In this document: positions 50,932 through 58,708 of the stretch, piece after piece
Layout: every line of letters starts with the position of its first letter
How positions within the stretch are numbered: the stretch's first letter is position 1
Assembly: GCF_001418205.1 (NCBI RefSeq)
Contig: NZ_LIQF01000008.1
Location: 62,001-126,000 of the forward strand
Origin: Marinomonas fungiae
GTDB lineage: Bacteria; Pseudomonadota; Gammaproteobacteria; Pseudomonadales; Marinomonadaceae
DNA: 64,000 bases
Reading direction: 5' to 3'
Position numbers and translations under genes: made by a program
Notes under the pieces: model-generated
The model's database searches: none
Seen by the model: the letters and a program-made list of their open reading frames with translations, nothing else
Told to the model about the DNA's origin: nothing

Positions 50932-51411
50932 CTAAGCGCTTGGTGCACCAATATCCAGTAGCGGTGCGGCGTCAAGGTGTTCGGCATCCATCATCAAGGC
51001 TACACGCTGTAGTGAGGATAATATTTGCGTTTGCTCCCAGCTTGCTAAAGCATTGAACTCAGCAATAAATTTTTCATGCAACAAAGGCGGAGCTGTGAGA
51101 AGGACGTTGCTGCCTTCTTCAGTGAGACGAGCATTGACGATGCGCTTGTCTTTTTGAGCGCGTACACGTTCAACTAATTTGCGCTCCTCAAGTCGATTCA
51201 GAATTGTTGTTACCGTAGCTTGGCTCAAGGAGACATTATCTGAGATTTTGCGCACAGTGACATCGCCCAATTCTTCAATCGCACGCAGTACCATAATTTG
51301 AGGAATCGTAAGGCCGCAAGCCTTTACAATACGCTTAGATTGTAAGTCAGTCGCGCGAATAATGCGGCGCAGATGGACGAGGACGTCATGTAGATGTTGT
51401 GGTTCTGGCAT
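50932..51411 (-). CDS. MarR-family regulator (EctR/CosR-like)
   Basis: A 159-residue winged-helix regulator of the MarR family. The N-terminal LRRIIRATDLQSKRIVKACGLTIPQ resembles the opening of EctR/CosR, which repress compatible-solute genes in halophilic methanotrophs and vibrios; the wing RAQKDKRIVNARLTEEG is typical MarR. It stands alone, about 6.7 kb from ectA. The target is inferred from family resemblance only and could differ. Confidence 0.75.
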   Translation of the reverse strand: MPEPQHLHDVLVHLRRIIRATDLQSKRIVKACGLTIPQIMVLRAIEELGDVTVRKISDNVSLSQATVTTILNRLEERKLVERVRAQKDKRIVNARLTEEGSNVLLTAPPLLHEKFIAEFNALASWEQTQILSSLQRVALMMDAEHLDAAPLLDIGAPSA

Positions 51412-51592
51412 AGCTATTATTAAAAAGTCTGCTTGGGGTCATTTGAGCGGGCATTATAGGCAGATATGCAAAGGGTATGAACCCCTGTGCAAAGGAATCT
51501 GCCATAAAATCTATTCATTAGACTTCAAAATAATAGCCTGATGTTGGAAAGTCAAACTGAGCCAGCTTTTCATACCAGGCATAAAAAGGCGT

Positions 51593-52996
51593 TTAGGCTC
51601 TATCCTTTAGGTTTTCAAATGCTGCAATGGCATGTCCACGCGCTTTCTTGTAGTCCACAATAGGTTCGACATAACCGCTTTGGTTTCGTATTGTGCTACT
51701 GGGATCATGTATTTGTTTACTGTTGATACTTTTTAGCTCAGGCACAAACTTTTTAATGAATAGACCATCAGGATCAAAGCGCTCGGATTGGCGCGTGGGA
51801 TTGAACACGCGAAAGTAGGGGGCAGCATCGCAGCCAGTGGAAGCGCTCCATTGCCAACCGCCATTATTGGCAGAGAATTCACCATCGATGAGTTTTTCCA
51901 TAAAGTACTTTTCCCCTTCACGCCAGTCGATCAACAGTAATTTAGTCAAAAAGCTGGCGGCAATCATGCGTAACCGGTTGTGCATCCAGCCTGTCTGATT
52001 GAGTTGTCGCATGGCGGCATCGACAATGGGGAAACCTGTGTTGCCTTCGCACCAAGCTTGAAAACCTTCTGGGTTGTGGTTCCATTGCACATACTGAGTT
52101 TCTGGTTTAAAGGGTAACGATTTAGATAACTCAGGAAAGAACCCCATCAGTTGTTTATAAAAGTCGCGCCAAGCAAGTTCTTTTAACCAGACGCTGTCTT
52201 GCCACTCTCGTTCTTGAGCACTGCAACTATGAATAATGGCTTCTAGGCATTCTCTTGGTCCAATGGCCCCTAGGGCAAGGTACGGTGATAGTGTGCTGGT
52301 GTAAGGTTTGGCCGGATAATCTCTAAGTTCGTCGTAATATTGCTCTTTATGGTGACAAAATTGCCAAAGTTTCTCGCGTATCACTTGGTAATCCGCAGGC
52401 CACAGATCATCACGATAGTGGCTATCGTAAAGTGCTGTAATAGTCTCTGGGAATGTGGTCTGACTGGATTGCTGCGTTGGTAAATCGTAAGGTGCGCTGA
52501 TCTTATTTACCAAAGTGGTCAACCAACGTTTATAAAAAGGTGTGAAGACTTTAAACGGCTGCCCTTGTTGGTTTAAGACGGGTTCAGATACGATCAAATC
52601 TGGGGTAAAGCGCTGACATTTGATGCCGTTCTCAATTAGTTGCGTTTCTACTTTTTGATCACGCAGTGTTTCATGAACGGGTAATTCGTTTTGCCACCAA
52701 ACTTGCTCGTAGCCATTTTGCTGACAAAGCTTGGTTAAAGCGTCAGCGCAATCTGAAAAGCGTTTTAATTTCAGCACATGACAAGGAATACCGAGTCCGT
52801 ATGCTTGCTGCTGCAGTGCATAAATCAGTTGCTCGCGCAAAGCACACTTAGCGGAGGACTCATGATGCTCTTGCCACTGATCCGGCGTGAGACATATGGT
52901 CAAGGCAACATCGCCTTGTTGTTGAGCTGCGAATAGCGCTGGGTGATCTGTTAACCTTAGATCGTTGCGCAACCAAACTAATTGAGTAATGGCCAT
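51593..52996 (-). CDS. phrB: deoxyribodipyrimidine photolyase
   Basis: A 467-residue class I CPD photolyase. N-terminal antenna domain (LVWLRNDLRLTDHPAL) and a C-terminal FAD domain: EREWQDSVWLKELAWRDFY, then GFPIVDAAMRQLNQTGWMHNRLRM, with the electron-transfer Trp-rich stretch GEFSANNGGWQW. It uses blue light to split pyrimidine dimers. It is the third gene of a minus-strand set with the DUF523/DUF1722 and FAD-oxidoreductase genes; this set is a known light-response gene combination. Confidence 0.95.
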   Translation of the reverse strand: MAITQLVWLRNDLRLTDHPALFAAQQQGDVALTICLTPDQWQEHHESSAKCALREQLIYALQQQAYGLGIPCHVLKLKRFSDCADALTKLCQQNGYEQVWWQNELPVHETLRDQKVETQLIENGIKCQRFTPDLIVSEPVLNQQGQPFKVFTPFYKRWLTTLVNKISAPYDLPTQQSSQTTFPETITALYDSHYRDDLWPADYQVIREKLWQFCHHKEQYYDELRDYPAKPYTSTLSPYLALGAIGPRECLEAIIHSCSAQEREWQDSVWLKELAWRDFYKQLMGFFPELSKSLPFKPETQYVQWNHNPEGFQAWCEGNTGFPIVDAAMRQLNQTGWMHNRLRMIAASFLTKLLLIDWREGEKYFMEKLIDGEFSANNGGWQWSASTGCDAAPYFRVFNPTRQSERFDPDGLFIKKFVPELKSINSKQIHDPSSTIRNQSGYVEPIVDYKKARGHAIAAFENLKDRA

Positions 52997-52998
52997 GA

Positions 52999-53979
52999 TT
53001 AAACTGTGTTCCTAATGCCTAATGCTTGCGGATAAGGTGCGAAGTAACGCTGCTCTTTGACGTATTCACTGCCGTAGAGTTTCAAGTAGTGGTACAGCAA
53101 GGTGGTTGGTGTGGTGAGGTTCACTTCACCACGACGATATTGCTCTACAACATTCAAAATATCCTGACGAACATTGGAATCAACTTCGCGTTTTAAGTAA
53201 CCAACAAGGTGCATTAACACATTACAATGATTTTTTCGCTTGGCAGGTTTGGCGAGTGCTTGCATAAACTGGCGGAAATATTCTTCCGCAAGCTCTGAGA
53301 TTGGTAATTTCTCTTGACCCGATAACAAGCGCCCAAGTGATTTATAAGCAGGTTGAGAATGTGCCATGACGACGTACTTGTAGCGGCTGTGGTAGTCAAT
53401 AAGATTCTTCATCGACAGCTCGTTGAGTACTGTGTTGCGAAACTCATGATGGGCGAACACTCGCAAAAGAAAATTCTCGCGTAGCAAAGGATCGTTTAGA
53501 CGGCCATCTTCTTCAATAGGGAGTAATGGATAGCGTTCCTCCAAGGCTTGGGTAAACAGTCCTTTCACACGTCGCATATGTGGATGGCCGTTCTCTTGAT
53601 AGACCTTAATTCGTTCAAAACCACAGGACGGTGAGTTCTTCATCACTATGTAACCATCAAGTTCTGGCAAATTATCCAGATAACGCTCATTAGAGGTGAC
53701 CAGCTGCTCTGTAATGTCTACTTCTCGGTTATTGGAAAACACCATTTTAGGCTGGTCTGGATCGCCTTCTAAGCGCATGGTGGGGCGTGGTGTGCCAAAA
53801 CCTGCTGCCATTTCAGGGCAAAATTTGCGGTATTCGAAGTATTCAGCAAGTGGGCCTAAGCAATATAGGGAGCGACTGTGGCCGCCATTAAAGCGTACGT
53901 TTTCTCCTAATAAGCAAGCACTGATACCTACCGGGATTTTATGAGTAATCTGGTTTGGGTAAGATTCATTTAGTGTCAT
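52999..53979 (-). CDS. DUF523 and DUF1722 domain protein (YbgA-like)
   Basis: A 326-residue protein with an N-terminal DUF523 domain (GISACLLGENVRFNGGH, about residues 18-34, with the later PSCGF) and a C-terminal DUF1722/YbgA domain (from about 200). It is often next to phrB in light-regulated clusters; its activity is uncertain. It starts 9 bases after the FAD gene and ends 2 bases before phrB, so these are cotranscribed. Confidence 0.85.
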   Translation of the reverse strand: MTLNESYPNQITHKIPVGISACLLGENVRFNGGHSRSLYCLGPLAEYFEYRKFCPEMAAGFGTPRPTMRLEGDPDQPKMVFSNNREVDITEQLVTSNERYLDNLPELDGYIVMKNSPSCGFERIKVYQENGHPHMRRVKGLFTQALEERYPLLPIEEDGRLNDPLLRENFLLRVFAHHEFRNTVLNELSMKNLIDYHSRYKYVVMAHSQPAYKSLGRLLSGQEKLPISELAEEYFRQFMQALAKPAKRKNHCNVLMHLVGYLKREVDSNVRQDILNVVEQYRRGEVNLTTPTTLLYHYLKLYGSEYVKEQRYFAPYPQALGIRNTV

Positions 53980-53988
53980 GACAATCTC

Positions 53989-54957
53989 CTAAAGGTTGTT
54001 CATGTCAAAAGTAGGCCCTATTGCATCAAAGGCAAACTTGGCGCTTAACATCGCGCCTTCTGCGTCACCTTGACACAGCCAATCGCCAATCAGGCCAACG
54101 TTTAAAGTGCTGTCCCACATAAAAGGTTGCGGTGCCAATGCCATGACTTGGCGTCCCAGTAGCCAACGATGAGGTTCCCCAGCGTTAAGTACTTCAACCC
54201 CCGTGACGTCACTGAAGGCTTGGATCATTTCTGCGAGTACTTCGCTTTTGGGGGTGTCTAGGTGTTTTTTGCTCCATTGCGGCGAAGCTTGAATTACCCA
54301 AGTTTCTGTGGTGCTAGCAGGGCGTTGCGGTTTATCTGAGTCCTTAATAATGGATTCTAGAACTTCGTGCTGACAAGGCACTAACGGAGCATGCTCGGTG
54401 GCATGAGTGGTTACCCACATTGCCCATTGCGGCAGCGTTTGACTGCCCGCTTGATTAGCAAACTGCAGCAGGGCGCCGGAATTAGGTATGCTGGCCAATA
54501 GCATAGCGGATTGCAGTGCAGGAGTGGCCAGTATGACATTTTCAGCGTAACAAATTGGTTGATAGCTCTCATCTCGAATTAGCCAGCTTTTACCTTGACG
54601 CTCAATGTGATGAGCTTTATTCCCTGTTAATAGAGGGGTGTCTTGAAGTAAATAACGAGAGATAGCAGACATCTTTGGCACACCAACATAAGCACTTTGC
54701 CAGCGCTCGATGACATTTGCTTTGAGCAGCGTTTCTCTTAAATGCGCTAATTCCTCATCTCCAAAACTAATGATGCTGGCACCTAAGTCAACACTTCCTT
54801 GCTCTAGGCGTTTGCTACCTGCTCGACCCCCTGTTCCACGAGACTTTTCAATGACAAGGCATGGAATGTGCTGCTGTTGTGCGAAATAACTAAACGTAGC
54901 ACCAGCTAAACCGGCGCCAATGATGGCTATTTGTGTATGGGGGATGTCGGTTTTCAT
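53989..54957 (-). CDS. FAD/NAD(P)-dependent amine-oxidase-like oxidoreductase
   Basis: A 322-residue flavoprotein. The N-terminal FAD-binding IAIIGAGLAGATFSYF (about residues 9-24) and the GG doublet KSRGTGGRAGSKR are classic for the renalase-like/amine-oxidase group often seen next to photolyase. The substrate is unknown. It is first in the minus-strand set. I chose ATG 54957; a longer ORF from 54999 lacks a ribosome site and reaches the operator region. Confidence 0.8.
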   Translation of the reverse strand: MKTDIPHTQIAIIGAGLAGATFSYFAQQQHIPCLVIEKSRGTGGRAGSKRLEQGSVDLGASIISFGDEELAHLRETLLKANVIERWQSAYVGVPKMSAISRYLLQDTPLLTGNKAHHIERQGKSWLIRDESYQPICYAENVILATPALQSAMLLASIPNSGALLQFANQAGSQTLPQWAMWVTTHATEHAPLVPCQHEVLESIIKDSDKPQRPASTTETWVIQASPQWSKKHLDTPKSEVLAEMIQAFSDVTGVEVLNAGEPHRWLLGRQVMALAPQPFMWDSTLNVGLIGDWLCQGDAEGAMLSAKFAFDAIGPTFDMNNL

Positions 54958-54992
54958 GGTTTCATTCTCTGTGCAGGTGTTTGCTATAAAGT

Positions 54993-55048
54993 TATACAAT
55001 AATTAATTTTGTAAAAGTTTATTTTTGTACATATTATGTATTTGTACA
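54993..55048. promoter_or_regulatory. LitR-type operator candidates in the FAD-oxidoreductase/MerR divergent promoter
   Basis: Two paired sites lie in the 109-base divergent region: TATACA-N11-TGTAAA (54993-55015) and TGTACA-N11-TGTACA (55026-55048), which are offset by 33 bases, i.e. about three helical turns. They resemble the TGTACA-type repeated sites of LitR-like MerR regulators. They overlap both likely promoters. Confidence 0.65.
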
Positions 55049-55066
55049 AGTTTTGGACCTGAATTG

Positions 55067-55930
55067 ATGACTATTACGCCTGTAACCCCCGAGCTGGATT
55101 ACTTTCCTATCCGTATTTTGTCTGAATTAACTGGAGTGAATTCGGTGACGCTACGCGCTTGGGAGAGGCGCTATGGTTTGCTTAAGCCCTTTCGGACTGA
55201 AAAAGGGCACCGGTTGTATTGTCGGGAAGATATTGGGCGGGTTAACAAGATTCTGTACTGGGTGAATCAAGGCGTATCAGTTGGCAAGGTTAAAGTCTTG
55301 TTAGATTCCAATCAGGAGCCAAGCCAGATGGTCATAAATGATGCTCAATGGCCGGATTGGCAAGCTATGTTTATTCACGCTGTTACGACATTAGATCAGG
55401 CGAAATGGGAACAGTTATTTCAAGATGCCAGTAGGCAATATCCTATACAGGTATTGTTGCAGAAAGGCTTGTTACCCGCGCTGGTGACGTTGGGAAATCA
55501 GCCAGATGCTGTAGTGTCGCGGCTGTGTCTGCAAAGCTCATTGACTGAGCTTATCTTATCTATCAAGTCTAGCTATCGTCATACTCGCTTTGCTCAAGAT
55601 CAGAGTCTTATTTTTAGTGCCGACCATAGCTCCTTGATGGCTCGCTTATTGGCTTGGACGTTAAGTGAGGCAGAACATAGTTTTAAGGTGTTAGAAGGTG
55701 TGCGCACGGCTCAGGATGTTATTCAAGTGGCACAGCATTTTGCCCCGCAACAAGTCATACTGGTTGCAGAAAGTATTACCCAAGGGGAGGCAGAGAGGTG
55801 GTTGAATGTATTTGAGCAGTCTGGCTTGCCTCTGATGGTGATTGGCTCTGGCTTTTGGTTGGCGGGGAAGAGTATGACCCTAGGCAAACATATCGAACTC
55901 TATTCTGATTTGATGGATTATTTTTCTTAG
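55067..55930 (+). CDS. MerR-family regulator, LitR/CarH-like
   Basis: A 287-residue MerR regulator. N-terminal helix-turn-helix (about residues 10-78; TLRAWERRYGLLKPFRTEKGHRLY) plus a C-terminal region with the layout of a cobalamin-binding domain. The B12-ligand motifs (E-x-x-H and D-x-H-x-x-G) seen in CarH/LitR are not visible, so it may belong to the LitR group that works with a separate light sensor. ATG 55067 gives a normal MerR N-terminus. It is divergent from FAD-oxidoreductase-DUF523-phrB and probably regulates that set and itself. Confidence 0.8.
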   Translation: MTITPVTPELDYFPIRILSELTGVNSVTLRAWERRYGLLKPFRTEKGHRLYCREDIGRVNKILYWVNQGVSVGKVKVLLDSNQEPSQMVINDAQWPDWQAMFIHAVTTLDQAKWEQLFQDASRQYPIQVLLQKGLLPALVTLGNQPDAVVSRLCLQSSLTELILSIKSSYRHTRFAQDQSLIFSADHSSLMARLLAWTLSEAEHSFKVLEGVRTAQDVIQVAQHFAPQQVILVAESITQGEAERWLNVFEQSGLPLMVIGSGFWLAGKSMTLGKHIELYSDLMDYFS

Positions 55931-55932
55931 TT

Positions 55933-56005
55933 GATAAAACTAATTGAATCTATTTTTTTAATTAATTTTTAGTATTTTTGTTTTTGGCTTAGTCTTAGTT
56001 TTATC
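55933..56005. repeat. 11-bp perfect inverted repeat between the MerR gene and the DUF2061 gene
   Basis: GATAAAACTAA (55933-55943) and TTAGTTTTATC (55995-56005) face each other across a 51-base AT-rich spacer. Role unknown; it could fold as a long hairpin or bind a dimeric regulator. Confidence 0.6.
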
Positions 56006-56032
56006 GAATATGAATGGAACGAGGTGAAGCCA

Positions 56033-56266
56033 ATGACTAAAACAATGACCTTTGCTGTGATGCATTTTTGTGTGGCGTTTGGTGTTGCTTACGTCATTAC
56101 TGGTAGTTTTTTGGTAGGCGGCTTGGTGGCAATGATTGAGCCTGCTATTAATACCGTTGCTTATTACTTCCATGAAAAAGTGTGGCAACGTATTCAATCC
56201 AATAAAGAGTTAGCTTTGCCAAAGAGTGTTCAGCAATCTTTAGAAAGCTTTGCTTTACGCTCTTAA
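56033..56266 (+). CDS. DUF2061 family small membrane protein
   Basis: A 77-residue membrane protein with two hydrophobic segments (about residues 8-24 and 26-43) and the family motif FCVAFGVAYVITGSF, then VAMIEPAINTVAYYFHEKVW. The function of DUF2061 is unknown. ATG 56033 has GAGGTGAAG upstream; an in-frame GTG at 56024 is an alternative. A terminator follows. Confidence 0.82.
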   Translation: MTKTMTFAVMHFCVAFGVAYVITGSFLVGGLVAMIEPAINTVAYYFHEKVWQRIQSNKELALPKSVQQSLESFALRS

Positions 56267-56275
56267 TGTAAAAGA

Positions 56276-56302
56276 AAAAGCCCTGCGTAATGCAGGGCTT
56301 TT
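56276..56302. terminator. terminator between DUF2061 and NSS genes
   Basis: AAAAGCCCTGC / GCAGGGCTTTT (11 bp, loop GTAAT) with A- and T-flanks; it can serve both convergent genes. Confidence 0.9.
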
Positions 56303-56330
56303 GTGACTTGAGAGTGGGCTGCTGCTTGTC

Positions 56331-57680
56331 TTAAAGGTTTAGGACAAATACAACGCCAACCGCTACTGGTGCGATGAATTTCACCACAAATAGCCAAAGC
56401 TTAAACAGCGCTTCAGATTTTAAGTTAATCTCATCGGTTGAGAATTTCTGTTTTACGACCCAACCAGCAAACACAGCAACCAAGATACCGCCAAGTGGTA
56501 GCATGATGTTGGCAGTAATGTAGTCAAGGAAGTCAAACACGTTCTTACCGAATAGGCTCACATCAGACATGAAGTTGAATGAACCTAGGCATAGGATACC
56601 CATCGCCCAAACCACGACACCTAAAGCGATAGTGGCAGAGGAACGCTTCATGCCAACACGCTCAACTAAGTAAGCAACGGTTGGCTCTAGTAGCGAAATC
56701 GCGGATGTCCAAGCCGCTACACCGATCAGAATGAAGAACAATGTACCGAAGAATTGGCCGCCTGCCATCTGACCAAAGGCTACTGGCAAGGAGATGAACA
56801 TCAAGCCAGGGCCTGCTGCTGGATCCATACCGTTAGAAAAGATGATTGGGAAGATCGCAAGACCAGCAACCAGCGCCACTAAGGTGTCTAGGAAGCCGAT
56901 CGCCAATACTGTTGAGCCAATTGAGGCACGTTTTGGCATGTACGAACCGTAGGCCATGATACTACCCATACCCAAAGAAAGGGTGAAGAAAGAGTGACCT
57001 ACTGCAACCAGAACGGCATCCCAAGTTAGCTTGCCGAAGTCGAAGTCGAACATAAAGCTCCAACCCGCCGCAAAGCCATCTGTGCTCATACCATAGCCAA
57101 ATAGAACAAATAGCAAGATGAACAGCGCTGGCATCATGATGCGTGTTGCACGTTCAAGACCTGCGTTCACACCGCCGATGACGACGACGACTACCATAAT
57201 GGTAAAGATGGTGTGCCACATTAGTAGCGTAGTTGGATCGGCTAACAGTTCATTGAATAGGTTGCCTGCTTGTTCAGAGCTGACACCATTAAGTGCGCCT
57301 GTTGCCGTTGAATAGATGTACTGCAGCACCCAACCGGCAACCACAGAATAGAATGAGAAGATTAGTACACCAGACAACATTCCCATAAAGCCGATAGCGC
57401 CCCAGCGTTTGCTGCTGCCAGACTCCTCAGCTAGATCCATCAATGCATTAATGGGGCTTTGACGTGCTCGACGGCCGATAAATACTTCAGCAATCATGAT
57501 TGGAATGCCAACCAGAGCGATACAGATGAGGTAGACCAGAACAAAAGCACCACCGCCATTTTCACCGGTAATGTATGGAAACTTCCAAATGTTACCAAGG
57601 CCAACAGCAGATCCTGTTGCGGCTAAGATAAAGATCCAGCGACTCGCCCAAGAGCCGTGGATGGATTTTTTCTCTTGCAT
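56331..57680 (-). CDS. sodium-dependent neurotransmitter-symporter-family transporter
   Basis: A 449-residue NSS/SNF transporter with about 11-12 helices. The first helix region WIFILAATGSAVGLGNIWKF carries the typical Na+-binding NIWKFPY signature of bacterial NSS (residues 31-37). These transporters import amino acids or related amines with Na+. The substrate is not visible. It is next to the ectoine genes but on the opposite strand, so a role in uptake of osmolyte precursors is possible, not shown. Its 5' leader has hairpin structure. Confidence 0.92.
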   Translation of the reverse strand: MQEKKSIHGSWASRWIFILAATGSAVGLGNIWKFPYITGENGGGAFVLVYLICIALVGIPIMIAEVFIGRRARQSPINALMDLAEESGSSKRWGAIGFMGMLSGVLIFSFYSVVAGWVLQYIYSTATGALNGVSSEQAGNLFNELLADPTTLLMWHTIFTIMVVVVVIGGVNAGLERATRIMMPALFILLFVLFGYGMSTDGFAAGWSFMFDFDFGKLTWDAVLVAVGHSFFTLSLGMGSIMAYGSYMPKRASIGSTVLAIGFLDTLVALVAGLAIFPIIFSNGMDPAAGPGLMFISLPVAFGQMAGGQFFGTLFFILIGVAAWTSAISLLEPTVAYLVERVGMKRSSATIALGVVVWAMGILCLGSFNFMSDVSLFGKNVFDFLDYITANIMLPLGGILVAVFAGWVVKQKFSTDEINLKSEALFKLWLFVVKFIAPVAVGVVFVLNL

Positions 57681-57705
57681 AAGATTCTCTTTTTTTTAAA
57701 CAACG

Positions 57706-57778
57706 AGCGTGCGCCTTTGTAAGGTCACGCTTGAGAGATCACTGATAAGTGATAGTCCGTACTGCTTAATCGGCTCTC
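57706..57778 (-). promoter_or_regulatory. structured 5' leader of the NSS transporter gene
   Basis: Four helices: AGCGTG / CACGCT with an inner CCTT / AAGG (57706-57731); GAGAG / CTCTC (57733-57737, 57774-57778), which closes a domain holding ATCACT / AGTGAT (57738-57743, 57748-57753) and a short CCG / CGG (57757-57759, 57771-57773). This is a three-way-junction shape followed by a hairpin, about 26 bases before the ATG. It may be a cis-regulatory RNA; no known riboswitch consensus is recognised. Confidence 0.45.
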
Positions 57779-58087
57779 TTGCTTACTGTTAATGGAAGAA
57801 CTGCTTGTTAGGGCAATATGGCACACGAACCTTCCCACTGATGATCCGATGCCTGCTAACGCCATATAGGCATTGGCAAATTGCTCTAATTTGGCGGGCG
57901 ATTTTGCAAACTTTGTTCACACTTTTCAAGTTAAATCTGTCGAACTGGTCAAAAAAACAACATAAATCATTGAATTTTATAAAGAAGTCATCGCATCGAT
58001 AAATGCATGGATTAGGTAAAAAGTGATATTGGGGTTGATATAAAAGATTAGACATGTAACTATTTTTATCGTCTTTATTCGGTATTT

Positions 58088-58102
58088 AGCTAATATTTAA
58101 GC
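58088..58102 (+). promoter_or_regulatory. ectA upstream motif (shared with ask)
   Basis: AGCTAATATTTAAGC; its last 12 bases TAATATTTAAGC recur at 60589-60600, ahead of the aspartokinase gene. It lies about 40 bases before the ectA start, where a repressor site would fit. Confidence 0.45.
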
Positions 58103-58141
58103 CGATTTAATATTGTTTTTTATTAGAGGTGTAATTTCTAG

Positions 58142-58645
58142 ATGGATGATAATTTGATTGAGTTGCGTAAGCCTGTCCCGAAAGACGGAATGGATCTATT
58201 TGAGTTAGTGAAGCGATGTCCGCCTCTTGATACGAATTCATCCTACTGCAACTTGCTGCAGTGTGATCACTTTTCCGACACTGGGGTAGCGGCTACGCAG
58301 GGCGATCAATTAGTCGGCTTTGTTTCAGGGTATTTAAAACCAAGTGACTGCCAAGTGTGGTTTGTCTGGCAAGTGGCTGTTGGCGAAGAAGCGCGTGGTT
58401 GTGGCTTGGCAAAGCGTATGCTGCGATCTGTGCTAAAACGAGCCGAGTTTAATCAGGTGCGATACTTAGAAACCTCCATTACGCCGGATAATGAAGCGTC
58501 ATGGGGACTGTTTACGAGCATGGCGCGAGAGTTACAGGCCCCCATCGAAAAAACGGTTCTATTCGATGAGCAGCAACATTTCAAAGGGCGTCATAAAACC
58601 GAATATCTAGTACGAATTGGCCCATTTAATTCAGTCTCAGAGTAA
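58142..58645 (+). CDS. ectA: L-2,4-diaminobutyric acid acetyltransferase
   Basis: A 167-residue GNAT acetyltransferase that acetylates the gamma-amino group of diaminobutyrate, the second step of ectoine synthesis. The opening LRKPVPKDGMDLFELVKRCPPLDTNSSYCN and the acetyl-CoA loop VAVGEEARGCGLAKRML (about 78-94) are typical. First of ectA-ectB-ectC. Ectoine is an osmoprotectant made at high salinity. Confidence 0.95.
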   Translation: MDDNLIELRKPVPKDGMDLFELVKRCPPLDTNSSYCNLLQCDHFSDTGVAATQGDQLVGFVSGYLKPSDCQVWFVWQVAVGEEARGCGLAKRMLRSVLKRAEFNQVRYLETSITPDNEASWGLFTSMARELQAPIEKTVLFDEQQHFKGRHKTEYLVRIGPFNSVSE

Positions 58646-58708
58646 CCCATTGCTCTGAGGCCATCGATAACGAGTTATAAATAATTTCAAATCTATAGAG
58701 GATAAAGC

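Larger units (their letters stand above)
57681..58141. other. 461-bp intergenic region: NSS leader and ectA promoter region
   Basis: Left half: hairpin-rich leader of the NSS gene on the minus strand (57706-57778). Middle (57790-58020): short ORFs on either strand without ribosome sites or similarity, so I treat them as noise. Right half (58021-58141): AT-rich ectA upstream region with the TAATATTTAAGC motif and an AGAGGTG ribosome site. I cannot assign -35/-10 boxes with confidence. Confidence 0.6.

Noticed and set aside
57789..58055. 88-residue ORF on the minus strand in the NSS-ectA gap
   Set aside because: No ribosome site, composition unlike a real protein, and a plus-strand ORF overlaps it; treated as noise.
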